Shown here: positions 21,733 through 32,589 of the stretch, one piece after another | How the letters are laid out: every line of letters begins with the position of its first letter | How positions within the stretch are numbered: position 1 is the first letter of the stretch | Source of the DNA: Hydractinia symbiolongicarpus | Lineage: Eukaryota; Cnidaria; Hydrozoa; Anthoathecata; Hydractiniidae | Reading direction: 5' to 3' | DNA: 64,000 bases | NCBI RefSeq assembly: GCF_029227915.1 | Contig: NC_079886.1 | Coordinates: forward strand, 16,592,501-16,656,500 | Translations under genes and position numbers: made by a program | Notes under the pieces: generated by a model | The model's database searches: none | Told to the model about the DNA's origin: nothing | Seen by the model: the letters and a program-made list of their open reading frames with translations, nothing else

Positions 21733-22575
21733 TCATTTATCTTTTCTCTCCAAACTTCTTCCGAAGGTTTTTAGTTCGATCTGGATATCGTTATAATATT
21801 TTGGTTCTTTATTTACTCTCAACAACTTATCAGAATGATCATTTATAATTTCCATGCAACGGCTCCAGAATCCAGTGCGATCTCCATCGAATAAAAATGG
21901 TTTCAGCGGATAGCTTATTTCATGTCCATTGTACGCGTAACACATGTATAATGTACTCATCATTATAGCTTTTAGCTGCGAGATAGATCGTACCTTTGCT
22001 GGTATCACTTCTCGAAGTAGCATGTACACCACAACCATGTTAGGTTGTGAAATAAAGCCCATTTCTTGCCATCCAGAAAGTACCAAACTTCTGTCAATAC
22101 CACGTATCCAACCCACAACGATGGAGGGTTTTAGACCCTCCAAGTTACGACAACGCAGATAGACATAACAGCCAATATATTTCAAAGTTTCGCTTAAGTT
22201 TAAAGTTCCATAAAAATGCCTATCGGGATTCGGTGGACATTTTGGAAAAGTCTGCTTATTTTTTTCGTCGTATGGTGGAATTAGTGTAATGGGTTGATGA
22301 ATATCTTTGTTTTTTGTATGATTGCTAACTTGCGTGTATATTTCAGCCTTTTGTTTCGACCTTTTCTTCGCGTCACTCTTTGTCTTCGACCAATAGGATG
22401 GAACTTTTTCGTTGAAGAATTTGTTTTCCTTTCCAGCTAAAGCAGGAAAGCATTCTTGAACGATGTGAAATTTAAACGGGGCTGGTTTGCTTTTCTCGTT
22501 CTGGCAATTGTTATTTTGTTCTACCAAGCCCTCATTACGTGCATTTTTACTTGGCGTCGTCAAAATAGCACCCAT
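21733..22575 (-). CDS. CDK5R1: CDK5 activator, p35/p39 type
   Basis: A 280-residue single-exon protein of the CDK5R (p35) family, which binds and activates the neuronal kinase CDK5 through a cyclin-like fold. Diagnostic stretches are GWQEMGFISQPNMVVVYMLL, the STLYMCYAYNGHEISYPLKP segment and FWSRCMEIINDHSDKLLRVN. I place the start at the internal ATG (22575) because the protein then begins MGAILTTPS, with Gly2 matching the N-myristoylation start of p35 (MGTVLS). A TTATTACAG acceptor also ends one base before this ATG. The same frame is open upstream to 22671, but that part would then be intron or leader. Membrane anchoring by myristate is inferred. Vertebrate CDK5R1 is also single-exon and similar in length (307 aa). 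CDK5R1 versus CDK5R2 cannot be separated here. Confidence 0.9.
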   Translation of the reverse strand: MGAILTTPSKNARNEGLVEQNNNCQNEKSKPAPFKFHIVQECFPALAGKENKFFNEKVPSYWSKTKSDAKKRSKQKAEIYTQVSNHTKNKDIHQPITLIPPYDEKNKQTFPKCPPNPDRHFYGTLNLSETLKYIGCYVYLRCRNLEGLKPSIVVGWIRGIDRSLVLSGWQEMGFISQPNMVVVYMLLREVIPAKVRSISQLKAIMMSTLYMCYAYNGHEISYPLKPFLFDGDRTGFWSRCMEIINDHSDKLLRVNKEPKYYNDIQIELKTFGRSLERKDK

Positions 22576-23735
22576 ACTGTAATAACAGCTTCGGTAAGAA
22601 GAATGCAAAAAATGCTTGTTTCGTTCAAATACTTTGTTTACCACTAAATTGTGCCTTCCATCAAATTTCAATATATGTTTTTCCTTACTGTTTTCCCCAA
22701 CTCATTTTCGTCAATTATTCTTCAAAAATAATTTCTCTTTTTTTATGCAGATGTTGTGAAAATATAAGCCAATCACAACAAAAGATCTTTTATGTGTAAA
22801 TTTCCACAACAATCGATTTATTAAAACTCTTTTGTTTTCGCTCTCACATTTTCCTCTCACAGTGAGAACTACGCCAGCAGCTGATTCTCATTTTATCGTT
22901 TTATTCTTCTATAAATTTTTTAATCTCAACTTTTTCTTCGTTTTTTTTTTGTTTTTGAAAACATCTGGTTGAGATCCGAACTAAGTTATGCTTCTTAATT
23001 ATGTGGTTTCTATAGCACTGTGTATAAATTTCATTATCAAGGGGGTTAATATGGATATACTCACTAAGAAAGTAAAACTGAATATGAAAACAAAGACTCT
23101 CAGATATACATTTATTATAGAAGTAATAGAAAAAAAAAAATATGTTTCACTGAGAATTTTTATTTTTTATATTTTTTTATATGAGTTAAAAATATACTTA
23201 TGCTACCCCCGGGTATGTTCCGTATAAAAATAATTAGCTGTTGCATTATTTAGCAGAATATTCAATTCAAAAAAACGTTTTTCCCCGACATGCTATTTCA
23301 ACCAACCAGAACACTTTTTAACTTTGCCAACCAATAAAAATTGCACTTTCCTAGCGCCAGTCTCCTCCATGCGGCAGGTGCGTAGCAAACACGCGTAGCT
23401 GTTACAGTGTAAATTCTTTCTGCATATTTTCTCGCTTTGCTTATAAATATATTCAACGAGATTGTCAAAAAAGAGAATTTTCATTGGCTGGTGTTAAAAA
23501 TTCGCTTCAATATACGAAAATACGCTGCGCCTGTCGCTCTACTATCAACAAAATGAATATATATCTGCGTTCAAAAACTTTTCATATAAACCATACCAAT
23601 CATTTGACAGAAAAAAAAGACAGGTTTCGGCTACCAACTTTGATCCCCTGAAGATTCTACAGGGCTGGAATCGAAGCCGCTTAGCTACATGTGTTAGATA
23701 CACGTTTTTGTATGCTTTAAGAAACTTACCTTACC
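22576..23735. other. Upstream flank of the CDK5 activator, no gene seen
   Basis: AT-rich sequence with no coding support. It presumably contains the 5' leader and promoter of the CDK5 activator gene. Confidence 0.5.
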
Positions 23736-23737
23736 TA

Positions 23738-24401
23738 CATAAGTGGAACCTCCACGGGACCGAAAAAATGGTTTCACTTATCGAATGTTTCACTTATCCG
23801 AATCGCTCGATAAGTGGAACCTCTATGAAACCGAAAAAAATTTCCGCTTAATGAACAGGGCAGAGTCCAACTCCTCGTATGTCGCAGTCTTCATTTTTTT
23901 TCTCTTTTTAGAAGCATTGTTTTCTTCAACTGCTTCAAATATTTCATTTTTCTTTTTCACCCAGTGTGAAACTGTGTTTTTAGCGACACCGTATTTCTTA
24001 ATTGTAGATATACGGGTTTCACATGCATCAATGTTGACTAAAGTTACACAATTAAACCTTCGCTTCGAAGACTGCACAGCTGCCATTTTTGAAATGTGAC
24101 TGCTGATATAGTTTTTATGTTTTCATTACTTGATAGCAATTGAATGTTCGCATTCGAGAAAAGAATATTTTGATTAAAAAAGATTTGAACGTACTGCAGA
24201 TGATTTTTCTTTTGAAAAAGTTCCACTTCCACTTAAAGATAAATTTTGCTCAAGGGTCGAAGAAATTGGTTCCACTTATCGGAAGTTCCATTTATCGAGG
24301 GTTCCACTTCTCGAATAAAATAAGAGAGGTTTGCTAATGCAAATCCAAAGGACCGGGGAAATTGGTTCCACCAAACGAAAGTTCCACTTATCCGGAGACT
24401 G
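23738..24401 (-). mobile_element. pogo/Tigger-like DNA transposon relic with CENP-B-type HTH remnant
   Basis: On the minus strand it opens TA|CAGTCTCCGGATAAGTGGAAC (right edge, TA at 24402-24403). At the left edge (after TA 23736-23737) the matching end reads CATAAGTGGAACC, having lost a few bases. Further copies of AAGTGGAACC-type subterminal motifs lie inside both ends. An 87-codon frame (23823-24086, minus) encodes a helix-turn-helix with KYGVAKNTVSHWVKKKNEIF, typical of the N-terminal CENP-B/pogo DNA-binding domain. The DDE catalytic part is absent, so this ~664-bp copy is an internally deleted, non-autonomous relic. Confidence 0.85.
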
Positions 24402-24403
24402 TA

Positions 24404-25924
24404 GTTATTATTTGAAATTCTGTTTCAATAATATGCTTGGCGTACCATAAATGCTTGATTAGGCATCAAACTGTAGAAAAAATGCCCTTCTCCTTTACGG
24501 TATGCCTAGTTTTTTAACAAATGTATTTGATTGAAAGTTACATTCTTGGCCTCAGCCTTTGTAAGCCTATAACTTTATTGCCAACGAACTTCTTTATGAA
24601 TGAAACCTCCATTCACATTTTCAGTCATATCAGCTTTCGTTCGCTCTTTGACTTCCTCTTATCTCGATTTCGTTTCCAGGGCTTTTTTTTTTTGAAAAAA
24701 GGCCAAAAGCCCAATCTCGTTTTCTGACCCCTATGCCATAAGCATGCGTAAATATTTCGAGCCCTGCGTCAGCATTTCGTACATGTCGTTTCTATAAGAA
24801 ATAACGTCTAAATTATGGTTGGATTTGGATGTTTTTATATATTAGAAAAAAGAAATGTGTGGAATTGTTATTACTTTCCTAAAGTGAATGACAACAAACC
24901 TATCAGATTGAGCTTTTTACAAGTTACCAAAAGCTCCTCCCTAACCCTATTTTTGGCCTGGCGGAAAAGTGTAATCACTGTTGAAACGATATTAGTCACC
25001 TGACCAATAAATCTGCTGCTTTTAATTAATGACCTTTATACATGTAATTTATTTTTTTATTATTCTATCAATGAAATGAGCATCTGGGGCCGTGGAATAA
25101 AATGTTTCAATTATTCGACAAATATTTCACCATTGCGCAATATTTGATATCTTAATAATTTTTCAATAAAATTTGTTTTGCCCACCATGCATGATTGATA
25201 TGAGAGATAAAATGGATAACAATTGTGAAATTAGCCTTGATAATATCGCAGGGCTCCTACTTTCGTACGTAAAGAAATTTGCTTTCGTGTTTCGAAGGCA
25301 CTCAACAAAAAGTAACTTTGTTGTCACAGATTGAAAACGCCAACCTCCCCCCTGGGTCTTGTGGCCCCTGAGCCGTTATTACAGAGAGTGTGGCCGCTAT
25401 CAACTTCATCGACAAGGCAAAATGCCCTGGAAACGAGGTTGTTGAAACGCGACTACTTTTATTTTGCCACCACCATCGGTTTATTTTCGGTAACTTTTTT
25501 TTCAGATGAGGTAGGCTGGAAATTTTATGACTTTACTGCTTTTGTGAAGATCTTTGTACATTTTGTCAGAGCTGGATGGAAAAATTATTAAAATATAATA
25601 AAACAAATGTGAATGATTAAAAAACAGCAACAGAGAAACAACTTCTTCTTCTCTATATTGAAAACAAATATTAATTTGCTCAACAAAACAGAAAAATTAA
25701 TTCTCGTTCCCAGAGCTCTTTGATATAAAACCTCGAGGTTTATCTCAAAGAGCCTCGGGAAGAAAATGGGAAAAATTAAGTCTTTTGTTTGAAAAAAACA
25801 GCATTGATTGATTTTTTATGCCAAACCTTTAATTTTAATCAATTACTTTACTAAGTTTCATTGTCATTTTATTTCATCTTTCCTGAATTCAATGGTTTTG
25901 ATCCTAAAGCAACATAAAGACTAC
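24404..25924. other. Intergenic, no gene seen; hairpin repeats near 25.4-25.76 kb
   Basis: No coding region recognised. GCCCTGGAAACGAGGTTG at ~25422 belongs to the short hairpin family. So does an imperfect palindrome at about 25709-25762, with CTCTTTGATATAAAACCTC facing GAGGTTTATCTCAAAGAG. Confidence 0.55.
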
Positions 25925-26284
25925 TTTAATTGGAGAAACTTTCGCGAATGAAAAAATTTGGAAAATTTCGCGAGATTAACTTTCGCGAATGAATAAACAC
26001 GCAAATTTTTGCGAGATAAACTTTCGCGAACAAGGATTTTTCAGTTAGAAAAAACTTCAAAATTCTTAGCATAATTGATAATGTTATAACTTTTCTTACT
26101 TGAAATAAGATTTCTAAGTATTTTGTGAGTTTTTGGTAAAAAAATATAAAATAGCTTAATAGATAAACACTCGCGAATGAAGAAATTCGGAAACTTTCGC
26201 GAGATTAACTTTCGCGAATGAAGAAACCCGCACATTTTCGCAAATTCGCGAAAGTTTCTCTCGCGAAAGTTTCTCCAATTAAAG
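25925..26284. mobile_element. TA-flanked MITE with ~24-bp perfect terminal inverted repeats
   Basis: The left end CTTTAATTGGAGAAACTTTC (continuing GCGA) is mirrored exactly by the right end, GAAAGTTTCTCCAATTAAAG. Both are flanked by TA (25923-25924 and 26285-26286), the target duplication of Tc1/mariner-type elements. The 360-bp interior repeats TTAACTTTCGCGAATGAA several times and codes for nothing. Confidence 0.88.
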
Positions 26285-26288
26285 TAAT

Positions 26289-26372
26289 ATATATTCAACC
26301 TCGTTTCACAAAGCATTTTGCCTTATTGATCCGTAATAATGACTCAAGAACTCTGGGGACGAGGTTGATATA
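26289..26372. repeat. Short hairpin element of the AACCTCGT...ACGAGGTT family
   Basis: It begins CAACCTCGTTTCACAAAG and ends CTCTGGGGACGAGGTTG, and is flanked by TATATATT/TATATATT-like sequence. It lies only a few bases from the end of the MITE. The ends are complementary; the centre is unpaired. Confidence 0.65.
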
Positions 26373-26679
26373 TATTGTGTACAGTTACACTGTTTCACAA
26401 TGTCAGCCTCGAACTGTAAGTGACATGAGAGTAGGAAAAATATACAAGATAAAACTAATTCGATTATTCTTCGCGACACTGCGTTCATTTTTATTTCTCA
26501 CAACTAAGACACGTGACAATACGATTGTTTAGGCGAAGGGCACTCAGTGCTGACATAAACACAAAAGGTGGGCTTATATTCTTTAATTAGTTCTAAAAGT
26601 TTTATCATAAGAAAGGTGCACAAGCATGATTTTTAGTCGTGCTACGGGATACGCAAAATTGAAAAGGCGACATATAAAG

Positions 26680-26800
26680 GACTGACAGACATGTGGGTTT
26701 TTCCACGAGCTAACGACTAGTCTATAATACTAGAGCGCAGGGATAATAACGCTGGCTGGCTGCTTGTGAACCAAAGATGGTAGCTGCAGCTAGCGATGGT
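26680..26800 (+). mobile_element. Helitron 3' end joined to another Helitron 5' end
   Basis: A 3' terminus with stem-loop GTGGGTTTTTCCAC and GAGCTAACGACTAG ends at 26730. The next base starts TCTATAATACTAGAGCGC (26731), a Helitron-like 5' end with GCTGGCTGGCTG in place of the TGTCTG repeats. The other ends of both elements were not recognised, so only the junction is annotated. Confidence 0.7.
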
Positions 26801-29088
26801 TTAATTCCTGTTGGATTTCGCATAGGCTAGTTATTGATAATACGACCAAAGAAGTTTTTTTAAGTTTCTATATAAATGATTTATTTCAAACTAATAGCTA
26901 CACAGATACAGCGTAGTTTCGTGGTTTGGTTGTCATTTGAAAACCTTTTTAGCACAACAAGTTATTTCAAACAATAGCGATGATGTAAATCGACACAACG
27001 TAAACGATCAAACCGCTCCTGCATTATTTATAAGTTGTGGATAGTTTGAAAGAGAAGTTATTAAATATTAAAAAAACAAAGCAAAAAAAACAGAAAAAAT
27101 CATATTAAAATAAAGAATGAATAATATCGAATAAAAATAAAAATATGTAAGCAGATAAAACAGTATACGTCTGACGCAAGTTTCACAATTAAAATAATCT
27201 TTTCCCATGCTATTTCTATCTTCATTAGAATCTTCGAGATTTTCCAAGTTGATGTAAAAATCAATAATTTTTGACGATGTTAATTTTTTCCTTTGATAAT
27301 TTATTTGCTTTTGCCAATGTGGGATAAAAAATGCTGATACAATTTTATATGTTGACGCAGAAAATACCGTTACATTGCACACACAGGCTTTTTAGAGTCG
27401 ATTTTCCAAGAAAATGCAGTTTCCCAGTAGCCTCTTACTGGCTAGCACCACTGAGATTTCTTTATGTTTAGGGAGAGAGCCTCAACCTCGTCCCCAAGGC
27501 ATCTTGTATCCTTTCTAACCCCGGGAGAAAGAATACAAGATGCCCAGGGAACGAGGTTGAGAAAGCCTCACTTTAAAATTTTTCCTTTAAAATTTCGTGA
27601 TAACTCTGCATAAAACTAATATAGATTAGAACTAATATAGATTTGTTTACAATTTTAAGAAGATTAAATTAAAAATTACAAAAACCGTAACAAAATGGGA
27701 AGAAATATTGATATCCTGTGGAAATATAGAGAAAAAAAAACTTTTCCACTTTATACTGCAAATGTGTGATAATTTAAAAATTTCCCAAGGAAATAATAAA
27801 TAATAAAATTTGGTTTGTTAGACATGTAAGAAACCGCAAATACCTGAATCTCCTTTGAAATAAATATTTTCTTTTATCTTTGATTTAACATACTGAATGG
27901 TTCAATACAAACATTAATTATCAAACTTTTCGGCCGGTTTTAATCTCCAAAAAAGAAAAAGATTAACATTATTTTTAGCTCTATTTGATAAACATCAAGT
28001 ACAAGTAGTCATTATGATCACATAAGAAACTATTAAGAAATTTTTGTTTTTGAATATCAAGGTGTATAGATATACCACCTTTCAGAGGACCCATTTTAAA
28101 ACATTCGTAGAGAACTGGATAATTCTTATGTCGTTCGGTAAACTATTCTTTTACATTGATTATTGATCAAAGAAAAGTCTTAGAACCTAAAAAATAATTG
28201 GTACAAAAACGTCCAAAACAGGGCACACACCATCTGAATTTTTTTGATCAAAATGTCTAAAATATCTTCGTGTAAAATTTTTTGTAATTTATGTATTTCA
28301 GAAAAATGAAAAGATATTCTAAATCCAGCTTCAACTTCCCCAAACCCTAAAAATATAGTCGAAATTACCAAGTCAACAATCTTTGATTAAAATTTTAATT
28401 AGACCAAGTCCGCCATTTTTAAAAAACGAGGCCATTTAAAAACTGCTGAAGTGTGGAGCGTGACATTGAGACGACGATAGACGATAAAATTTGAAATTCT
28501 GAAAAAAATAATTTTTACTCTTAATTTTCTTTTTAGGTGTGTTATGAAGAAAGCGAGTCAGACATTATACACACTTGGACGTGCGATGAATTGTTACGTC
28601 AAATTAACGTAACACTTTCAGTCAAAAAGTCCAACTATAAGCGTGAAAATTTCCAGCATCAACACATTTAATTTTTTTGTGTTTGAAGGATATTTTAAGA
28701 ATTGTAACAGAAGTAAATGCAAATGGAAAAATACATCAGTTCAACCAAGAAAAAAAATCATATATTTCTTTGCTCTGCATAAATAATTCACCAGCGCTTT
28801 TAAGGCGGGTGGAAAGAAATATATGAAACAATATAAATTATGGAATATTTTCTATGAAATTGTTTAAAAAAACTTTTTCAAATTACCATATCGCATTGCA
28901 GGTTATGCGAGAAGTATTGAAGTCTATGACGTCATTAGCGCACTATAGTCTGATTGGTTATTCCGTCTGAAGTCTATTCGTACTTTTCATTACTTTTCGT
29001 TTCTTCAAGAACACCTTACAGTTATGAAACTCTCCATTCTTCTAAAATCTCTTCTGCAAATCAGAGATATGTTTTTTGTTACACGTTA
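26801..29088. other. Intergenic, no gene seen
   Basis: AT-rich, without coding support. It contains the palindrome at 27481-27561 and probably the 3' UTR of SEC22A at the right edge. Confidence 0.5.
27481..27561. repeat. Near-perfect 81-bp palindrome (hairpin element)
   Basis: The left arm CTCAACCTCGTCCCCAAGGC, then ATCTTGTATCCTTTCT, faces AGAAAGAATACAAGAT, then GCCCAGGGAACGAGGTTGAG. The central ACCCCGGG is itself nearly symmetrical. Arms of 36 bp with only a few mismatches. It is the most complete member of the hairpin family seen across 20-27.6 kb. Confidence 0.85.
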
Positions 29089-32000
29089 CTACACGTTATA
29101 ATTCGGTAATTTACCAAGTAGCGGTCGATTCCACGTGTTAAACGTGATTAGTCCTGACGAGATGAAATGAAAAGCGATTTGAATTAAGTTTCTTAAGTCG
29201 TACAAACAGTAGAGCAACCACATTCCAACTGCGAAGCATGTTGCGTTGATAAGCACTCGCTGACAGACAGGATACAACAACACGTAACACTGTAAAGAAA
29301 TAAACTTTCATATTCCCATTATCTGTAAATTTTTCCCGGTAGATTTAATCGTTGGAATGAGATGCATACTTCAGACATATTGGTATTTGGTAAACGGCTG
29401 TCATTTCATACTGATTGGGATAAAGTCCTTGTTTGGAATATTTATATCAACTTAATTTGTGACTCACAATTATGACTATTAATTTCCCATTTTTATTATT
29501 TCGACCCCTGAAATATATCTTATATCAATCTTATTCATCGTAGCTAGTAAAGCAATTGGTGGTAGCTCTTGGGTTAGAAAGTACAGAAGACACAACGAGC
29601 CAACGATGGCTTAGAGGCCGTTTACATGAGAATCCGGTGTAAAATTTCTTTGTAAACACTCTACCTCGGAGGTGTTAATCGACCATCAAACCTAAGATTC
29701 CTGACCTTTTCTGACTTTTCATAAAACGACCATATTTTCCTGACATGTTGCCTATATTTTTAAAATCCCTAAAAAAGTGGCAAATTTTAGTCTAAATTAC
29801 AAAATACATATATGACTATAAGTCGTGTGTACAACAAATTAATATAAAAAACCATATATGAATGCAAGGTTTATTGTGCGACAGGAGAATTATTATGGTG
29901 ACACACGTTTGATTTGGTTTGATTTGGCTTAAAAGTGATTCACTTAGTATTAATTTGTTTATAGACAAGCGATGGAAGAAAAAAATACTGACCTGAAGAA
30001 GATTAACTGTCGCTGATAGAAAAAAACAGAAACTTATCCACATCCAAGGACTCTAAATACAAAGAAATGACCTTAATAACTGCAAATTTAAAACTAAAAT
30101 GCCAAAAATTGTTTAAAAACTAATAACAAAAAAAAAACAGGAAGTTTTTTAAAATTTAGCAAAGAATTTTTTCAAAAAGGATTCTTTTTATTACGGCGTT
30201 CATGGCTGCAGTTCACAACATTCTAACGTTGGCACTCAATATGCTCAATTTTCATTACATTAAAGATTGTAGCGATTTCTGAATTTTTATTGGTTTTTAA
30301 AATAGTACTTCTGCAAATGCTAGGAAGTTAACTCATCATTAGCATCGAAAATACAGGTGTCGCCCAATAAAATATCGCACATACCCAAATATTAAGCTCT
30401 CATTAGTGCGGATGAGGACTTTTTAAAAGAGAGCGACCTTAAGAATTTCCTCAAAAACAACATTACAATGTAACGATAATTATTTTTTGTTTGTAATGTG
30501 AGGTAATCGATTGACGATGAAATTAAAATCTGCGAAAGACATAATAGCACATTATAAAAACTGGAATTGTGTTTAACAGCGGAACTGACGAAGTACAATA
30601 TAAACTTACTTCATTGTTGAAATCGCCTGTATGTTCACTTATGAAAGGTATTAATCTAATAATATTTAACACTGTACACACTCCAGACAGAGCTAATGAA
30701 ATTGAAGCTATGGTGGTTAGAGGAGATAGCTTGCGAACAGGAGCTAAAAGAAAAAATCAACAGCAATATTTTTGAGAAAAAAAGGCACAGTAACATTGAG
30801 TAAAAAACATAAAACAAAACTATAAGCCTACCAGGTAGAGGTTGGTGTAAATCTTTTAAGTGAAGAAATGCTTAATTTTTAGAAGTAGTATGTTTCTTGA
30901 TTTTAAATACATACCCCAACATCTTAGTGTATCTTATTTTTGTTAAACTGATACATGGCTTGGATTAAGAATTAGCACACATCATTACACTTTTTTTACC
31001 ACGAGATATGAATACTTAAAAAGAAAAAAAAAAGAAATTTTCTTCTTACAAGGAAGTGATGTTGTTGTCTTTGTTATCCCATTTGACACGATGCCAGACT
31101 GACCGAGATCTCTTTCACTCACTTCGAAAGGGGCGTTAATTTTTAATTCTTCACTTATGCTAGATAGATCTATTCTTGTGTATAATGTTCTTGTGTTGTT
31201 GTATTTTTGTTTGGTTTTTTGTATGTAAGCATCTATAAACAATGAGTTGGTATCACATTACGCAAAGGCAATCGAATAATTTGTTCTACGGGCTCAATCA
31301 ACCATATTTTTTGAAAAACCACAAAATAATAATACACAACATTTTAAAGTAGAAAAAGAATCACAAGCCAAAAATGAAAAATATTCCAATTATATAAAAA
31401 ATGTTTTTTATTAGGACGAGAATAACTTTTGCTTCATAACTTTTAAAAACAAGTCTTTCTGCATGCAATTATTTTTAGCTTGCAACTTGACAGCTAGTTA
31501 TTTTAGGGTATTTTCTTGTAATAAATGACAAAAAAGTTTCATAAATTATCTCTAATTTATTTTATCGAATGACAAACCCAGAAAAATTACCCTTGCTGCC
31601 TGTAGAACAATTATTTCAATTCTCATTACTTTACAGCCACTTAACCAAAAAAGCAACAACAAACAAGAATTTAAAGTATTTCAAGATCATTCAAGGTATT
31701 ATATGGAAAACATCACATGACCACTATTTAACACATGCTGGGTATTACAATTCAAGTTTAAATAGAGTAACATTTCCTTAATTTGGCAGCAATTTGTCCA
31801 TTGAGGATGAACAATTGCAGAATAATACAAGAAATTTCCTGAAAATATTATTTAAATTCACAGAAGAAGTGACAACACCACCAAATGTTTATTGGTACCA
31901 TTTTGTTCTTTTTATGACATCCATAACTGTGCTAATTTTGATTCCATTTTGGAAAGTCAATCAGTCATAGTATGTTAAAAAAGCCCCAGACTGAATGGGG

Positions 32001-32589
32001 TAATAAGACAATAAACAGAAAGTTGTGCGACAGAAGGTGAATAAACATGACAACGCCACAGATGCTTTTTAAGTATGCAAGATTTAATAAAGAGTATATC
32101 AACGTTCACACTGTGCACTACAAAATAACAACTATTAAATTTTTTGAATACACACATATATACTTACCAAATTCTATGAAAGAATAAGGCCGGACAGCTT
32201 TATTGACAGCTCCTCTGGTATATTTACTAAGAAATTCTCTTTTCAAATCATCTAAAAAACTGTAAGCCAACACAGGTGCAAATGTTGACTCACTGATCAA
32301 CAGAAAGCACACATCTGATTCTGTAAAGAAGCTGAAATTAAAATGAGATCTTTAACCATTCACACAAAAAAAAATAAACCAAAAGGCAAACTTATAATTA
32401 AGATGGAACTTACAAAATTCGAAATCGACCCACAGCCATCCAACTTCGAACAGGAAATTGTCTTGACTTTCTGGATACTAGCTTTGCATATCTTTTACTT
32501 TCTCGTAATTCCACGCCATTGTCCATGTCTGTTGAAGCAGACAAGGCAAGTCCATCTTTAGCTCTGTGGACAACAGCAAACCGAATCAT
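29089..32589 (-). CDS. SEC22A: SEC22A/SEC22C-type longin-domain protein
   Basis: Six exons on the minus strand join in frame: 32414-32589, 32168-32331, 31050-31232, 30610-30743, 29993-30052 and 29089-29289. They give 305 residues, against 307 in human SEC22A. The N-terminus is a longin domain (MIRFAVVHRAKDGLALSAST...VRPYSFIEFDAYIQKTKQKY). Next come a linker (EELKINAPFEVSERDLG) and several hydrophobic membrane segments (from IASISLALSGVCTVLNIIRL to AFHFISSGLITFNTW), ending LLGKLPNYNV, which matches the KAPDYDV-type end of SEC22A. There is no R-SNARE motif, as expected for SEC22A/C rather than SEC22B. The family acts at the ER/ER-Golgi; its exact role is poorly defined. An acceptor lies 17 bases before the ATG. 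Confidence 0.93.

Noticed and set aside
22576-22671. N-terminal extension of the CDK5 activator frame
   Set aside because: It has no similarity to p35, and an acceptor lies between it and the MGAIL start.
23610-23700. tRNA-like sequence (GGCTGGAATCGAAGCC)
   Set aside because: Only a B-box-like stretch is present; no cloverleaf, acceptor stem or A box could be folded.
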